64,000 nucleotides of DNA from Nocardia albiluteola. Its GTDB lineage: Bacteria; Actinomycetota; Actinomycetes; Mycobacteriales; Mycobacteriaceae. A program made the translations under genes and the position numbers. Where the stretch lies: NCBI RefSeq assembly GCF_018860155.1, contig NZ_JAHKNI010000023.1, positions 41,999 to 105,998 on the forward strand, in the 5' to 3' direction. A model generated the notes under the pieces. That model was not told the DNA's origin and searched no databases. It saw only the letters and a list, made by a program, of their open reading frames with translations. Position 1 is the stretch's first letter. Each line of letters opens with the position of its first letter. This document shows positions 9,752 through 17,240 of the stretch, piece by piece.

Positions 9752-10987
9752 TCACAGCCCGACTTCGCGCAGGGCAGCGATGAGCCGGTCGACCTCGGCC
9801 GGGGGGCGGACCGCCAGGCGCAGGTGGCCGGGGCCCAATCCGGGGAAGGTGTCGCCGCGGCGGACCGCGATGCCGGTCTCGGCGAGGCGCTTGCGGAGCA
9901 GTTCGGCGTCCGGGACGCGGATCAGGACGAACGGGGCGCGGGCGGGTTCGTGCACCGCGATGCCCAGCGCACGCAGGCGCGGGATCATCGCGGCCCGGTC
10001 GGCGGCGATATCCCGTGCGCGAGCGTGTGATTCGGCGACCGCGTCCGGATGCGCCGTCGCCGCGATCGCCTCCAGCTGCAGGGTGCCCAGCGGCCAGTGC
10101 GCGCGGCCGTGCCCCAGCCGGGCCAGCAGCGCCGGCGGTCCGAGGAAGTATCCGCAGCGCAGTCCGGCCAGTGCCCAGGTCTTGGTGAGGCTGCGCAGCA
10201 CCAGCACGTCCTCGAACGGCTGTGCCGCAAGCGATTCGGGCTCGCCGGGCACGGCGTCGGCGAATGCCTCGTCGACCACGACGAGGCGCCCGGGCCGCCG
10301 CAGCGCGCGAATCGTCCGCGCGGGGTGCAGCACCGACGTCGGATTCGTCGGATTGCCCAGCACCACCAGGTCCGCCGCCTCGGGAATCAACGCGGGATCG
10401 AGTTCGTACGGCTCGGGCAACACCACCCGGGTTACCGCCACCCCGGCCTCGCGAAGCGCCAGCTCCGGTTCGGTGAACGAAGGATGGACGACCGCGGCAA
10501 GCCCCGCGGCCAGCCGCGGCAGCATCGCGAACCCCTCGGCGGCCCCGGCCAGCAGCAGCACCTCCTGCGGGGTGCGTCCATGACGCGCCGCGACCGCCGA
10601 CCGGGCGGCGGCCTCCTGCTCCTGCCCCGGATAGCGCCCCAGCTCCCCCAGCCTCGCCGCCAGCCGCGCGCGCAACCATCCGGGCGGCCCGCTGCCCTGC
10701 ACGTTGACCGCGAAGTCCAGCATCCCGGGGCGCGCGTCCACGTCTCCGTGATGCCGAAGCTTCGCCGGATCCACCTCACCCGGATCACCCGCACCGCCGA
10801 GCGCTCCGCGCCCTCCTTCGGCGGTCTCGGCGCCAGCGCCCGATCCGGCGACCGTCGAGCGCGCGGGACCGGCACCGGTTCCCGAGGGCACGTGCGGCCC
10901 CTCGCTCCCGGCGTCCCATGCTGCGGCGCGCGCCGACAGAAGCCCTGGTGAGGGGCTCGTCGGCGACTGCGGCTCGGGTGTGGCCAT
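9752..10987 (-). CDS. cobC: cobalamin biosynthesis aminotransferase-fold protein CobC
   Basis: 411 residues. It is a PLP fold-type I enzyme of the histidinol-phosphate aminotransferase/threonine-phosphate decarboxylase group. The PLP lysine is in LRSLTKTWALAG and the cofactor ring residues in VVVDEAFAD. In cobalamin synthesis the family makes the aminopropanol arm. I chose the ATG at 10987 because GAGGAC lies just upstream. It gives a low-complexity Gly/Ala/Pro N-terminal extension of about 80 residues before the conserved RHHGDVDA, so a later start is possible. The gene is divergent from ptpA, as in M. tuberculosis. Confidence 0.9.
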   Translation of the reverse strand: MATPEPQSPTSPSPGLLSARAAAWDAGSEGPHVPSGTGAGPARSTVAGSGAGAETAEGGRGALGGAGDPGEVDPAKLRHHGDVDARPGMLDFAVNVQGSGPPGWLRARLAARLGELGRYPGQEQEAAARSAVAARHGRTPQEVLLLAGAAEGFAMLPRLAAGLAAVVHPSFTEPELALREAGVAVTRVVLPEPYELDPALIPEAADLVVLGNPTNPTSVLHPARTIRALRRPGRLVVVDEAFADAVPGEPESLAAQPFEDVLVLRSLTKTWALAGLRCGYFLGPPALLARLGHGRAHWPLGTLQLEAIAATAHPDAVAESHARARDIAADRAAMIPRLRALGIAVHEPARAPFVLIRVPDAELLRKRLAETGIAVRRGDTFPGLGPGHLRLAVRPPAEVDRLIAALREVGL

Positions 10988-11046
10988 GGTGTCCTCGGGC
11001 ACAGCCGTCCACCCTACGTGGCCACCGCAGGCAGCGAACCGACACA

Positions 11047-11139
11047 ATGGCTGTTGTGGGCGAGCTGCACGTGACATTCGTACAGGATGCGCGTTGGTGG
11101 CGTTGGGTGGGTGCGATGAGATTGGGAACGCCCTGGTAG
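11047..11139 (+). pseudogene. severed 5' end of ptpA
   Basis: The ATG at 11047 opens a frame reading MAVVGELHVTF, which matches the N-terminus expected of PtpA (Rv2234 begins with a similar LHVTF segment). The match stops at the island border and the frame runs out after 30 codons of unrelated sequence. The same GTGACATTC recurs at 19831 inside the present ptpA gene. This is therefore the original start of ptpA, cut off by the island. Confidence 0.8.
11063..11079 (+). repeat. left attachment-site core (attL)
   Basis: AGCTGCACGTGACATTC matches the sequence at 19823-19839 with one mismatch. It lies in the first codons of the original ptpA and marks the left island border. Confidence 0.75.
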
Positions 11140-11193
11140 GCCGGTTTTTGAGCGTTGGCAAGCGTTCACGGCCTCTAGGGTGTTCAGGGCAGA

Positions 11194-11212
11194 ATTCGTA
11201 GAAAAATCGTAG
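11194..11212 (+). repeat. possible arm-type integrase sites, left end
   Basis: ATTCGTAG at 11194-11201 and ATCGTAG at 11206-11212. The same two words occur in reverse order at 19749-19766 beside the right border, as expected for arm sites bound by an integrase. Confidence 0.45.
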
Positions 11213-11220
11213 CGGACCGG

Positions 11221-11496
11221 TCAGCGCTCTGGTGTGGCTGTGCCGCTGCTACCACGGGTTCGCCGCCATCGGGCTGGCCAGCATGGTGCTGTACGAACAG
11301 CACATGCCGGTCCCCGCAGGAGTGCTGGCCCGTCGCCGAAAAGTGCAAGTCGATCTGCGACCAACTCGAGGGTGTCCTCGGGGAGCGCCTCGCCGAGAAA
11401 TATGCCCTCGATGCTGGCACGAGCACGCGAGCCTACGGCGACCCGATGATGCGGTGGGACGGTCCGGACCTTCCAGGATGTGCGGAGCAGATATGA
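11221..11496 (+). pseudogene. cysteine-rich open frame without start, remnant
   Basis: A frame of 91 codons ends at TGA 11494-11496 but has no start codon. Its C-terminal half is protein-like: CKSICDQLEGVLGERLAEKY, then TRAYGDPMMRWDGPDLPG. The first part is rich in Cys, Thr and Pro and could be the front of a lipoprotein. I do not recognise the family. It is probably the 3' remnant of a gene cut by the left island border. Confidence 0.35.
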
Positions 11497-11866
11497 CGGC
11501 TGGGGTTGGCAACGCAAACGGTCTGCGAACGGATTACCGCCGATATCGCCCTGCCTCGCCCAAAAGACCGTCGAGGATCGACCTGACACTTGACAAAAAC
11601 AGCCCACATATCAGAGATATTCCCGCACTTGCGGCACCGCGCCCCATTATTCAACCGCAAATGCCGCCGACTTCATATCGTCCGCTCGATATACAATTGC
11701 CATTTCAATTACGTGCAATTTTCCCGGTTGGGGTAGATATACGGAGGCGTTCGAGGAAATAATGAAAACGTCCCCGTCTCTGGCGGGCTGAGCGATCACA
11801 GTTGCACGCCAACTTTTGCCGATCAGGGCGAGCCACAACATACTCGAACCAGCATACGGAGGGACC
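11497..11866. other. AT-richer upstream region of the sulfite oxidase gene
   Basis: About 370 bases with no credible gene. The part from 11590 to 11790 is clearly lower in GC than its surroundings, with short A/T runs (for example CAATTGCCATTTCAATTACG). It probably contains the promoter of the island operon. The ribosome site of the next gene, GGAGGG, lies at its right end. Confidence 0.5.
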
Positions 11867-13114
11867 ATGACCTCGGGAGCCACCTATCCGACCGCGAACG
11901 GCGAGCGCTTCACTCTGGACGTTGATATGAACGCCGACGTGCCCCCGTACGAGGACTATCAGCACACCGACCATCTCGACAACTTCACCGTGATGGAGGT
12001 CGTCGGCAAAAGCCGCTGTCACGGAATGCACCTCGAAGGGCTGACCTACCCGATCACACCGATCGGGATGCACTATCTGCTGATTCACTACGACGTCCCC
12101 GAGATCGACGAGAAGGCCTATCAACTCAAGGTCGACGGCCTGGTGAACAACAAACTGACCCTGGATATGGACAACATCCGCAGCCGGCCGAAGGTCACCA
12201 TGCCGGCCACGATGGAATGCTGCGGCAACGGTCGAGCGAGCCAGCGGTGGCGGCTGTGGGCACACGTCCCGTGGAATCACGACGCGATAGGGACCGCCGA
12301 GTGGACGGGTACGCCCCTGCGCGGGGTGCTCGAGGACGCCGGACTCCGAGACGACGCGGTAGAGGTCCTCTTCACCGGGCGCGACAAGGGCATCCAAGGC
12401 CCTCCGGATGGGGCGGAAGTGCAGTACTTCCAGCGCAGCCTGTCCGTCGACTACGTGATGAACAGCGACAACGATGTCTTGCTGTGCTATGAGATCAACG
12501 GCCAGCCACTGCCGCCGCAGCACGGATTCCCGCTGCGGCTCCTGGTTCCCGGCTGGTTGGGGGCGACCAACGTCAAATGGATCGACTCGATCGAGGCGAC
12601 CTCTACCAGGCTCACCGAGCGCCAGATGAAGTGGTACAGCTACGCCGAAAATGACAACGACCCTAACCGCATTCCCTGCACCTTCCAGCAGACTCGAGCG
12701 ATGATGATCCCTCCCGGCATCCCCGACTTCCTATGCCGGTTCCGCCACCTGGAAGAAACGTCGGCCGTCGAGCTACGTGGCCGTGCCTGGGCTGGCGGAC
12801 TTCGCATCGAGGAAGTGGATGTCAGCATCGACGGCGGAAAAACCTGGTCGCCGGCAAAGCTCGACGCCCCCTTCGGCAAGTGGGCCTGGGTTGGCTGGTC
12901 GTTCATCTGGAAGGGCGTCACTCCTGGTCAGTACACACTGCGGTGCCGCGCCAAGGACGAACGGGGCAACATGTCGAAGGACGACGACTCGGTGCACGAC
13001 TACTACGCGATGGACATCACCAAGCCGCAGTATGTCGATGTGAACGTGTATCCCAAGGGCACTCTGGCTCCACTCAACAAAATCCCATTGCCAGTGCAGT
13101 TCCCGTCACTTTGA
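11867..13114 (+). CDS. sulfite oxidase family molybdopterin oxidoreductase
   Basis: 415 residues from the ATG at 11867 with GGAGGG just upstream. Residues 40-260 are the molybdopterin-binding domain. The molybdenum-ligand cysteine is Cys118 in MECCGNGRAS, the equivalent of the CAGN motif of sulfite oxidases, with a second Cys next to it. Residues 290-410 are the Ig-like dimerisation domain (VDVSIDGGKTWSPAKLD, WSFIWKGVTPGQYTLRCRA). There is no heme domain and no Tat signal, so it is likely cytoplasmic and the electron acceptor is unknown. Oxidation of sulfite or another oxyanion is the family reaction; the substrate here is inferred only. It leads the molybdenum genes of the island. Confidence 0.92.
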   Translation: MTSGATYPTANGERFTLDVDMNADVPPYEDYQHTDHLDNFTVMEVVGKSRCHGMHLEGLTYPITPIGMHYLLIHYDVPEIDEKAYQLKVDGLVNNKLTLDMDNIRSRPKVTMPATMECCGNGRASQRWRLWAHVPWNHDAIGTAEWTGTPLRGVLEDAGLRDDAVEVLFTGRDKGIQGPPDGAEVQYFQRSLSVDYVMNSDNDVLLCYEINGQPLPPQHGFPLRLLVPGWLGATNVKWIDSIEATSTRLTERQMKWYSYAENDNDPNRIPCTFQQTRAMMIPPGIPDFLCRFRHLEETSAVELRGRAWAGGLRIEEVDVSIDGGKTWSPAKLDAPFGKWAWVGWSFIWKGVTPGQYTLRCRAKDERGNMSKDDDSVHDYYAMDITKPQYVDVNVYPKGTLAPLNKIPLPVQFPSL

Positions 13115-13245
13115 AAAACGGGCAGTGCGCAAGTGGGCGGGAACAAGCCGTGTCCGGCGTCAGCGGCGACTGAGCCGAGGCCATCGTCGGGGTCTCGGCG
13201 GCGTAACTGTGAACGCCGTCCCACCGCAGCAACGATGGAGAAGAA

Positions 13246-13491
13246 ATGACGGAAAAGTACACCACGACCGGTGCGGGCGCCCCGGCGCACAGTGATGATC
13301 GGTCGTTGACCGCGGCTGTGAGTAGGGCGCGGCAGTTGGTTGCTCCTTTTGTGGCTGATCGGATTCGTGGTGTTCGGTTGTGGCGGTGGCTGGGTTACAA
13401 CATGAACGACGAGCTGCCGAGCTACCGTCATGCAACACCGCCGCGGCTGCACGAGGAATTGCGGCACGACTTCGGAGGAGTAGCGCCATGA
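13246..13491 (+). CDS. 81-residue protein between sulfite oxidase and moaA
   Basis: The ATG at 13246 follows a GGAGAAGAA ribosome site. The stop overlaps the moaA start (ATGA), so the two are translationally coupled. The product is hydrophilic with a basic centre (LVAPFVADRIRGVRLWRWLG) and no signal peptide or cysteine. I do not recognise it. The position suggests an accessory protein of the molybdoenzyme or of its cofactor supply. Confidence 0.65.
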   Translation: MTEKYTTTGAGAPAHSDDRSLTAAVSRARQLVAPFVADRIRGVRLWRWLGYNMNDELPSYRHATPPRLHEELRHDFGGVAP

Positions 13492-14564
13492 CGGCCACGG
13501 AGCTCGGTGTTCCTGTGGTGCCGCCCCTAGCCGAGGGCTCAGCAACCGCACCCCCGTCGACGGGTCCGTTGATCGACACCTACGGGCGCGTCGCGACCGA
13601 TCTGCGAGTGTCGTTGACCGACCGTTGCAACCTGCGGTGTACCTACTGCATGCCAGCCGAGGGCGTGTCGTGGTTACCCGCCAGGCAACTGCTGCAACCC
13701 GACGAGATTGTCCGGCTAGTACGCATCGGCGTGACCCAAATGGGTGTGACCAGGGTGCGGTTCACCGGTGGAGAACCATTGCTGGCCAAGCATCTCGAGG
13801 AGATCATCGCCGCGACCGCATTGCTCCGTCCCCGCCCACAGATCGCGCTGACCACCAACGGAGTGCGGTTGGCCGAGCGGGCGGAGACCTTGGCGCTAGC
13901 CGGTTTGGACCGGGTCAACGTGTCGCTCGACAGCATCGATAAGACGCACTTCGCGGCGATCACCCGCCGCGACCGGCTGTCCGATGTGCTGGCCGGCTTG
14001 GCCGCTGCAGGCGCGGCGGGTTTGCGACCGGTGAAGGTGAACGCGGTACTCGATCCCGAAACGGGCCTCGACGATGCGGTACCGCTGGCACGCTTCTGCC
14101 TGGAACATGACTACCAACTACGGATCATCGAGCAGATGCCGCTGGACGCCGGACACCAGTGGCGTCGTGAGGCCGCGGTGACCGCGGAGCGGGTGCTAGC
14201 AGTGCTAAGGCACTATTTCACATTGCAGCCGGATCCGGTGCCGCGGGGTTCGGCTCCAGCCGAGGTGTGGTGCGTCACCGATCCCGCGACGGGCCGCACC
14301 GGAAAGGTCGGCGTCATCGCATCGGTATCGCAACCCTTCTGCTCGACCTGTGACCGCACTCGGCTGACCGCCGACGGACAGATCCGCAGTTGCCTGTTCG
14401 CCACCGAGGAGACCGACCTGCGAGGGCTGCTGCGCAGCGGAGCCGACGACGACGCAATCGAGGCGGCCTGGCGTGCGGCGATGTGGTCCAAGCCTGCTGG
14501 CCATGGCATAAACGACCCGAACTTCATTCAGCCCACACGACCGATGAGCGCGATCGGCGGCTGA
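13488..14564 (+). CDS. moaA: GTP 3',8-cyclase MoaA
   Basis: 358 residues from the ATG at 13488, with GGAGGAG upstream. This radical SAM enzyme catalyses the first step of molybdopterin synthesis, GTP to 3',8-cyclo-GTP. The N-terminal [4Fe-4S] motif is CNLRCTYC (Cys47, 51, 54). The C-terminal cluster lies in CSTCDRTRLTADGQIRSC. The protein ends in the conserved Gly-Gly, which the enzyme needs. It overlaps the 81-residue gene by 4 bases. No moaC or moaE is in the island, so it must rely on host genes for the next steps. Confidence 0.96.
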   Translation: MTATELGVPVVPPLAEGSATAPPSTGPLIDTYGRVATDLRVSLTDRCNLRCTYCMPAEGVSWLPARQLLQPDEIVRLVRIGVTQMGVTRVRFTGGEPLLAKHLEEIIAATALLRPRPQIALTTNGVRLAERAETLALAGLDRVNVSLDSIDKTHFAAITRRDRLSDVLAGLAAAGAAGLRPVKVNAVLDPETGLDDAVPLARFCLEHDYQLRIIEQMPLDAGHQWRREAAVTAERVLAVLRHYFTLQPDPVPRGSAPAEVWCVTDPATGRTGKVGVIASVSQPFCSTCDRTRLTADGQIRSCLFATEETDLRGLLRSGADDDAIEAAWRAAMWSKPAGHGINDPNFIQPTRPMSAIGG

Positions 14565-14599
14565 CGTGACCACTGAGTCGTACAGATCGATTCACATCA

Positions 14600-15000
14600 C
14601 CGTCAGGTGTTCCACGGCTGCCCGCGCCGCTGGGGGCTCCGATTCCTAGCAGGGCACGGCCCGTGATGGTCGCGGGCACGCAGACAGATCTGCTGCTGGC
14701 GTTCCTGGTATCTGCGGCCACATCTTCTACGCTGCAACTCTTCTCGATTGTGATAACACCGCCAACCTCATTGGATACCCCACCGGCACTACACAATCGG
14801 CGCACGGAGGAACCGGTGCTCTGGTCATCACTTTCACCGCCCCCACGGCAACGGCGCCTGCCCGGCCGCCACCACACCGGCCAGCCGCAGAGTGAACAAC
14901 GGTCACCGACTCCGCCCGTACCGCATACCCGTCCATCCCGGAGTTGCGGAAAAACCGGCAGATCCACCGGCGACAACATATCCGCGGCCAGTCGCCGCTC
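14600..15000 (-). pseudogene. moeA: moeA remnant with frameshifts
   Basis: On the minus strand one frame gives MLSPVDLPVFPQL, the run-up to the MoeA active region. Another frame (14727-14936) gives MDGYAVRAESV and AVKVMTRAPVPPCADCVVPV, which are the classic MoeA motifs. The first frame resumes with SVEDVAADTR and ATITGRALLGIG. Two compensating frameshifts and the missing C-terminal two thirds make this a dead gene. MoeA inserts molybdenum into molybdopterin. Confidence 0.75.
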
Positions 15001-15019
15001 TAACAGACTCGCCGGCGGA

Positions 15020-15230
15020 GTCTCGATCGCGTCAATGTTCCGACCGCACCCGACTCACCGCCGACGGCATAGTGCCGAGGAGTTCGGTGGCGGCAACCAC
15101 GGTCGATTGGGCCCACTTGCGGTCGGCATCGAGTGGCATCTGTGCAGTGGCGTACCGCGATGTGGCACACACCAGTCGGACACGCGATATCGGCGCGGTT
15201 GGATTCGTATGCCCGCAACGCATGATGGGA
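15020..15230 (+). pseudogene. moaA C-terminal remnant
   Basis: A frame over this stretch contains CSDRTRLTADG (15037 onward), nearly the same as CDRTRLTADGQ in the intact MoaA 700 bases upstream. The sequence around it is degenerate and lacks the Cys motif. It lies directly in front of moaD and shows that a second moaA once stood there. Confidence 0.6.
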
Positions 15231-15237
15231 GCTATCG

Positions 15238-15480
15238 ATGGTTGAGATCCGTTACTTCGCTGCGATGGCCGACGCTGTAGGCACTGCCAGTGAGCATCTG
15301 GCCGTGCCTGCCGACGCGACTATCGCAGACCTGCGGCGGATACTCGTCACGACCCATGGGTCCCGCCTCGCTCCGATGCTGAAGGTGTGTGCGTTTCTGG
15401 TCGGAGACGAACTCACCCGTGACGACGCGGCGCGCCTCACGCCTCGGGTCGATGTCCTCCCCCCGTTCGCTGGAGGTTAG
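15238..15480 (+). CDS. moaD: molybdopterin synthase small subunit MoaD
   Basis: 80 residues with a ubiquitin-like fold pattern (VEIRYFAAMADAVG, then ATIADLRRIL) and the essential C-terminal Gly-Gly (LPPFAGG). The terminal glycine is adenylated and carries the sulfur that molybdopterin synthase transfers. The ATG at 15238 is used. The large subunit MoaE is not in the window. Confidence 0.92.
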   Translation: MVEIRYFAAMADAVGTASEHLAVPADATIADLRRILVTTHGSRLAPMLKVCAFLVGDELTRDDAARLTPRVDVLPPFAGG

Positions 15481-15533
15481 CGCTTGAGCTCGGCTGGCAA
15501 CATCATTTGCCAATAGATAGCTAAACTGGTCTC

Positions 15534-15959
15534 GTGCCCCAATTTCGAATATCCGAAGCCGCCGAACTTTTGGGCGTCAGCGACGACACTGTCCGCAGAT
15601 GGGTCGACGCTGGGCGGCTCCTGACAACTGACGGCGTCGGTCCTCGCATGGTCGATGGCGCAGCGCTCGCTGCGCTTGCCCAGCAGCGCGCAGTCGGTGC
15701 GTCGCCGTCCGCGCAGCCTGTTTCAGGTGAGTCGGCTCGTAACCGCTTGGCCGGTCTGGTCACCAATGTAGTGCGGGACACTGTGATGGCACAGGTTGAT
15801 ATTCAGGCCGGACCGTTCCGGCTGGTTTCACTGATGAGCCGGGAAGCTGCAGACGAAATGGGGCTCGAGCCGGGCAGCCTGGTGGTCGCCTCGGTGAAGG
15901 CCACGAACGTCGTCGTCGAGACACCCGTGCGCCGACCTCAAGCGCATTTGCCGACATAG
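15534..15959 (+). CDS. HTH plus molbindin (TOBE) domain protein
   Basis: 141 residues from a GTG at 15534. Residues 1-60 are an excisionase/MerR-like winged helix (FRISEAAELLGVSDDTVRRW). Residues about 72-135 are a Mop/TOBE molybdate-binding domain (NVVRDTVMAQVDIQAG, LEPGSLVVASVKATNVVVE). The architecture is that of small molybdate-responsive regulators or molybdate stores of actinobacteria. It likely senses molybdate and may control the island genes. It stands alone downstream of moaD. Confidence 0.88.
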   Translation: MPQFRISEAAELLGVSDDTVRRWVDAGRLLTTDGVGPRMVDGAALAALAQQRAVGASPSAQPVSGESARNRLAGLVTNVVRDTVMAQVDIQAGPFRLVSLMSREAADEMGLEPGSLVVASVKATNVVVETPVRRPQAHLPT

Positions 15960-16239
15960 ACGTAGCGGTAACGGCTTCCTGCGACGCGGACTAGGCTGCT
16001 GGGCCGGAACGACGCCGCCCACTCCGGCGGGCGCCCACCGCGTCCGCGATCCGCCGACAGGCGATCGTCACTACGGGCGCTCACCCAACGGACGACCGGA
16101 CCGCAACGCGTCTGGTCCACGCCCACTGCCACCGCAGTCACACCAAACACGTTGGCGTGCATCGCACTTCTAGCCGACCTGTGAGCCTTCAGGGCTTGCT
16201 CGAGCCGGTGGCCTGGAAAGCGGGCACGGCCGGTTCTTA
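15960..16239. other. intergenic region with no recognised gene
   Basis: About 280 bases. Short frames on both strands have no motif I recognise. Given its setting it is probably further decayed cargo of the island. Confidence 0.4.
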
Positions 16240-16271
16240 GTAGCGAGGGCGTGGCAACACGCCCTCGCTAC
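16240..16271. terminator. perfect 13-bp hairpin between convergent genes
   Basis: GTAGCGAGGGCGT and ACGCCCTCGCTAC pair perfectly around a 6-base loop. No T tract follows on either strand. It lies between the HTH-molbindin gene and the convergent mopI-like gene and is a likely bidirectional terminator. Confidence 0.55.
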
Positions 16272-16367
16272 CCGCCGAACGCTGGTTCGCCTTCCTCACC
16301 CAACAGCCCGTCCTCTGCTACGCACGGATTGAAGCCAATCCGTCGCACCCTCCCGGTGGCCGAGGCC

Positions 16368-16580
16368 TCACTCCACGCCGATGGTTACCGCTGTTGACTT
16401 GATGAGTACCTTTGCGGGCTGGCCCACCTGCAGGCCCAAATCGAGCGCGGCGTTCCTGGTCACCGAGGATGTGACGACCTGGCCGCCACCATCGAGCCGA
16501 ATCTTCACAATTGCCATGACAGCGCCGAGGTCGACTTCGGCGATGGTTCCGCTGAGCTGATTCTGGGCCGATATTCGCAT
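16368..16580 (-). CDS. molbindin (Mop) molybdate-binding protein
   Basis: 70 residues from the ATG at 16580, with GGAGACAGG upstream. A longer frame exists but its front is not protein-like. The sequence is a canonical single Mop domain: MRISAQNQLSGTIAEVDLGA, then IRLDGGGQVVTSSVT and KVLIKSTAVTIGVE. Mop proteins assemble into hexamers that bind molybdate or tungstate and buffer it in the cytoplasm. It is the second molybdate-binding gene of the island. Confidence 0.93.
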   Translation of the reverse strand: MRISAQNQLSGTIAEVDLGAVMAIVKIRLDGGGQVVTSSVTRNAALDLGLQVGQPAKVLIKSTAVTIGVE

Positions 16581-16782
16581 ACCTGTCTCCCAATCTTCGG
16601 TGGTTTGCGAGGAGTGTAGGCACGCTCGTTGCACGCCGTCGGTACGCCGCGCCGCGCGGCGCTTCACTCGGAGTCTGCTCGAGCGTCTACTAAGCGCGCC
16701 GTACGGTGCTAATTGGTTGCTTAGCCTGCGGCGGCCACTCCGGTCCTCGGCGAGCTCGTCGAGATTGGGTTCGCCGCCTGGC

Positions 16783-17040
16783 AAGATTGAAGTCAGCACC
16801 AATAACAAAAACACCTCAGAGGATGCTGAATTCGAAGCTCCCATCGGCAAGTATGCGTAGGTCGGGTGGAAATACAGGTCGCCCAACGTCAAGCGTGGTC
16901 AGTACGTGCTGAGGCGCCGAGCAACCGACGCCAAGGCGATGTCGAGAAGACGACAACGCCGCGCGGCTACTCCGCGATGGGCGTACCCAAGCCGCAATAC
17001 GTCAACGTCGGAGTGCGGACGAAGGCCGAACTAGCTGAGG
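16783..17040 (+). pseudogene. sulfite oxidase C-terminal remnant
   Basis: The frame reads KIEVSTNNKNTSEDAEF then EAPIGKYA, a stop where the intact protein has Trp, then VGWKY and KRGQYVLRRRATDAKAM. After a frameshift it reads RGYSAMGVPKPQYVNVGVRT. These align one after another with the C-terminal domain of the intact enzyme at 12.8-13.05 kb (KLDAPFGKWAWVGWS, GQYTLRCRAKDERGNM, DYYAMDITKPQYVDV). It is a second, dead copy of the molybdoenzyme. Confidence 0.8.
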
Positions 17041-17240
17041 GTGCCAGGGGCGCTGTGCCCATGGCTCCCGACCCTCCGAGCCCAAAACCATAGCCGAAAG
17101 ATTGCCGTACTCCCTGCATTCGTGTTGAATCGCAGGTGAAACCCAGAGTTTTCGGGTGCTGCGCATTTGCACAGTGTCGCCATAAGTCTGCCGAGAAGGC
17201 TCGCGCATCATACCGCAGTAGCGAGGAGATGGGTACGAAA

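Noticed and set aside
14663..15280. A 205-codon plus-strand frame between moaA and moaD
   Set aside because: It is antisense to the moeA remnant and out of frame with the moaA fragment; no family resemblance.
15938..16162. A 74-codon minus-strand frame after the HTH-molbindin gene
   Set aside because: It overlaps the end of that gene, has no ribosome site and no recognisable motif, though it could be a remnant.
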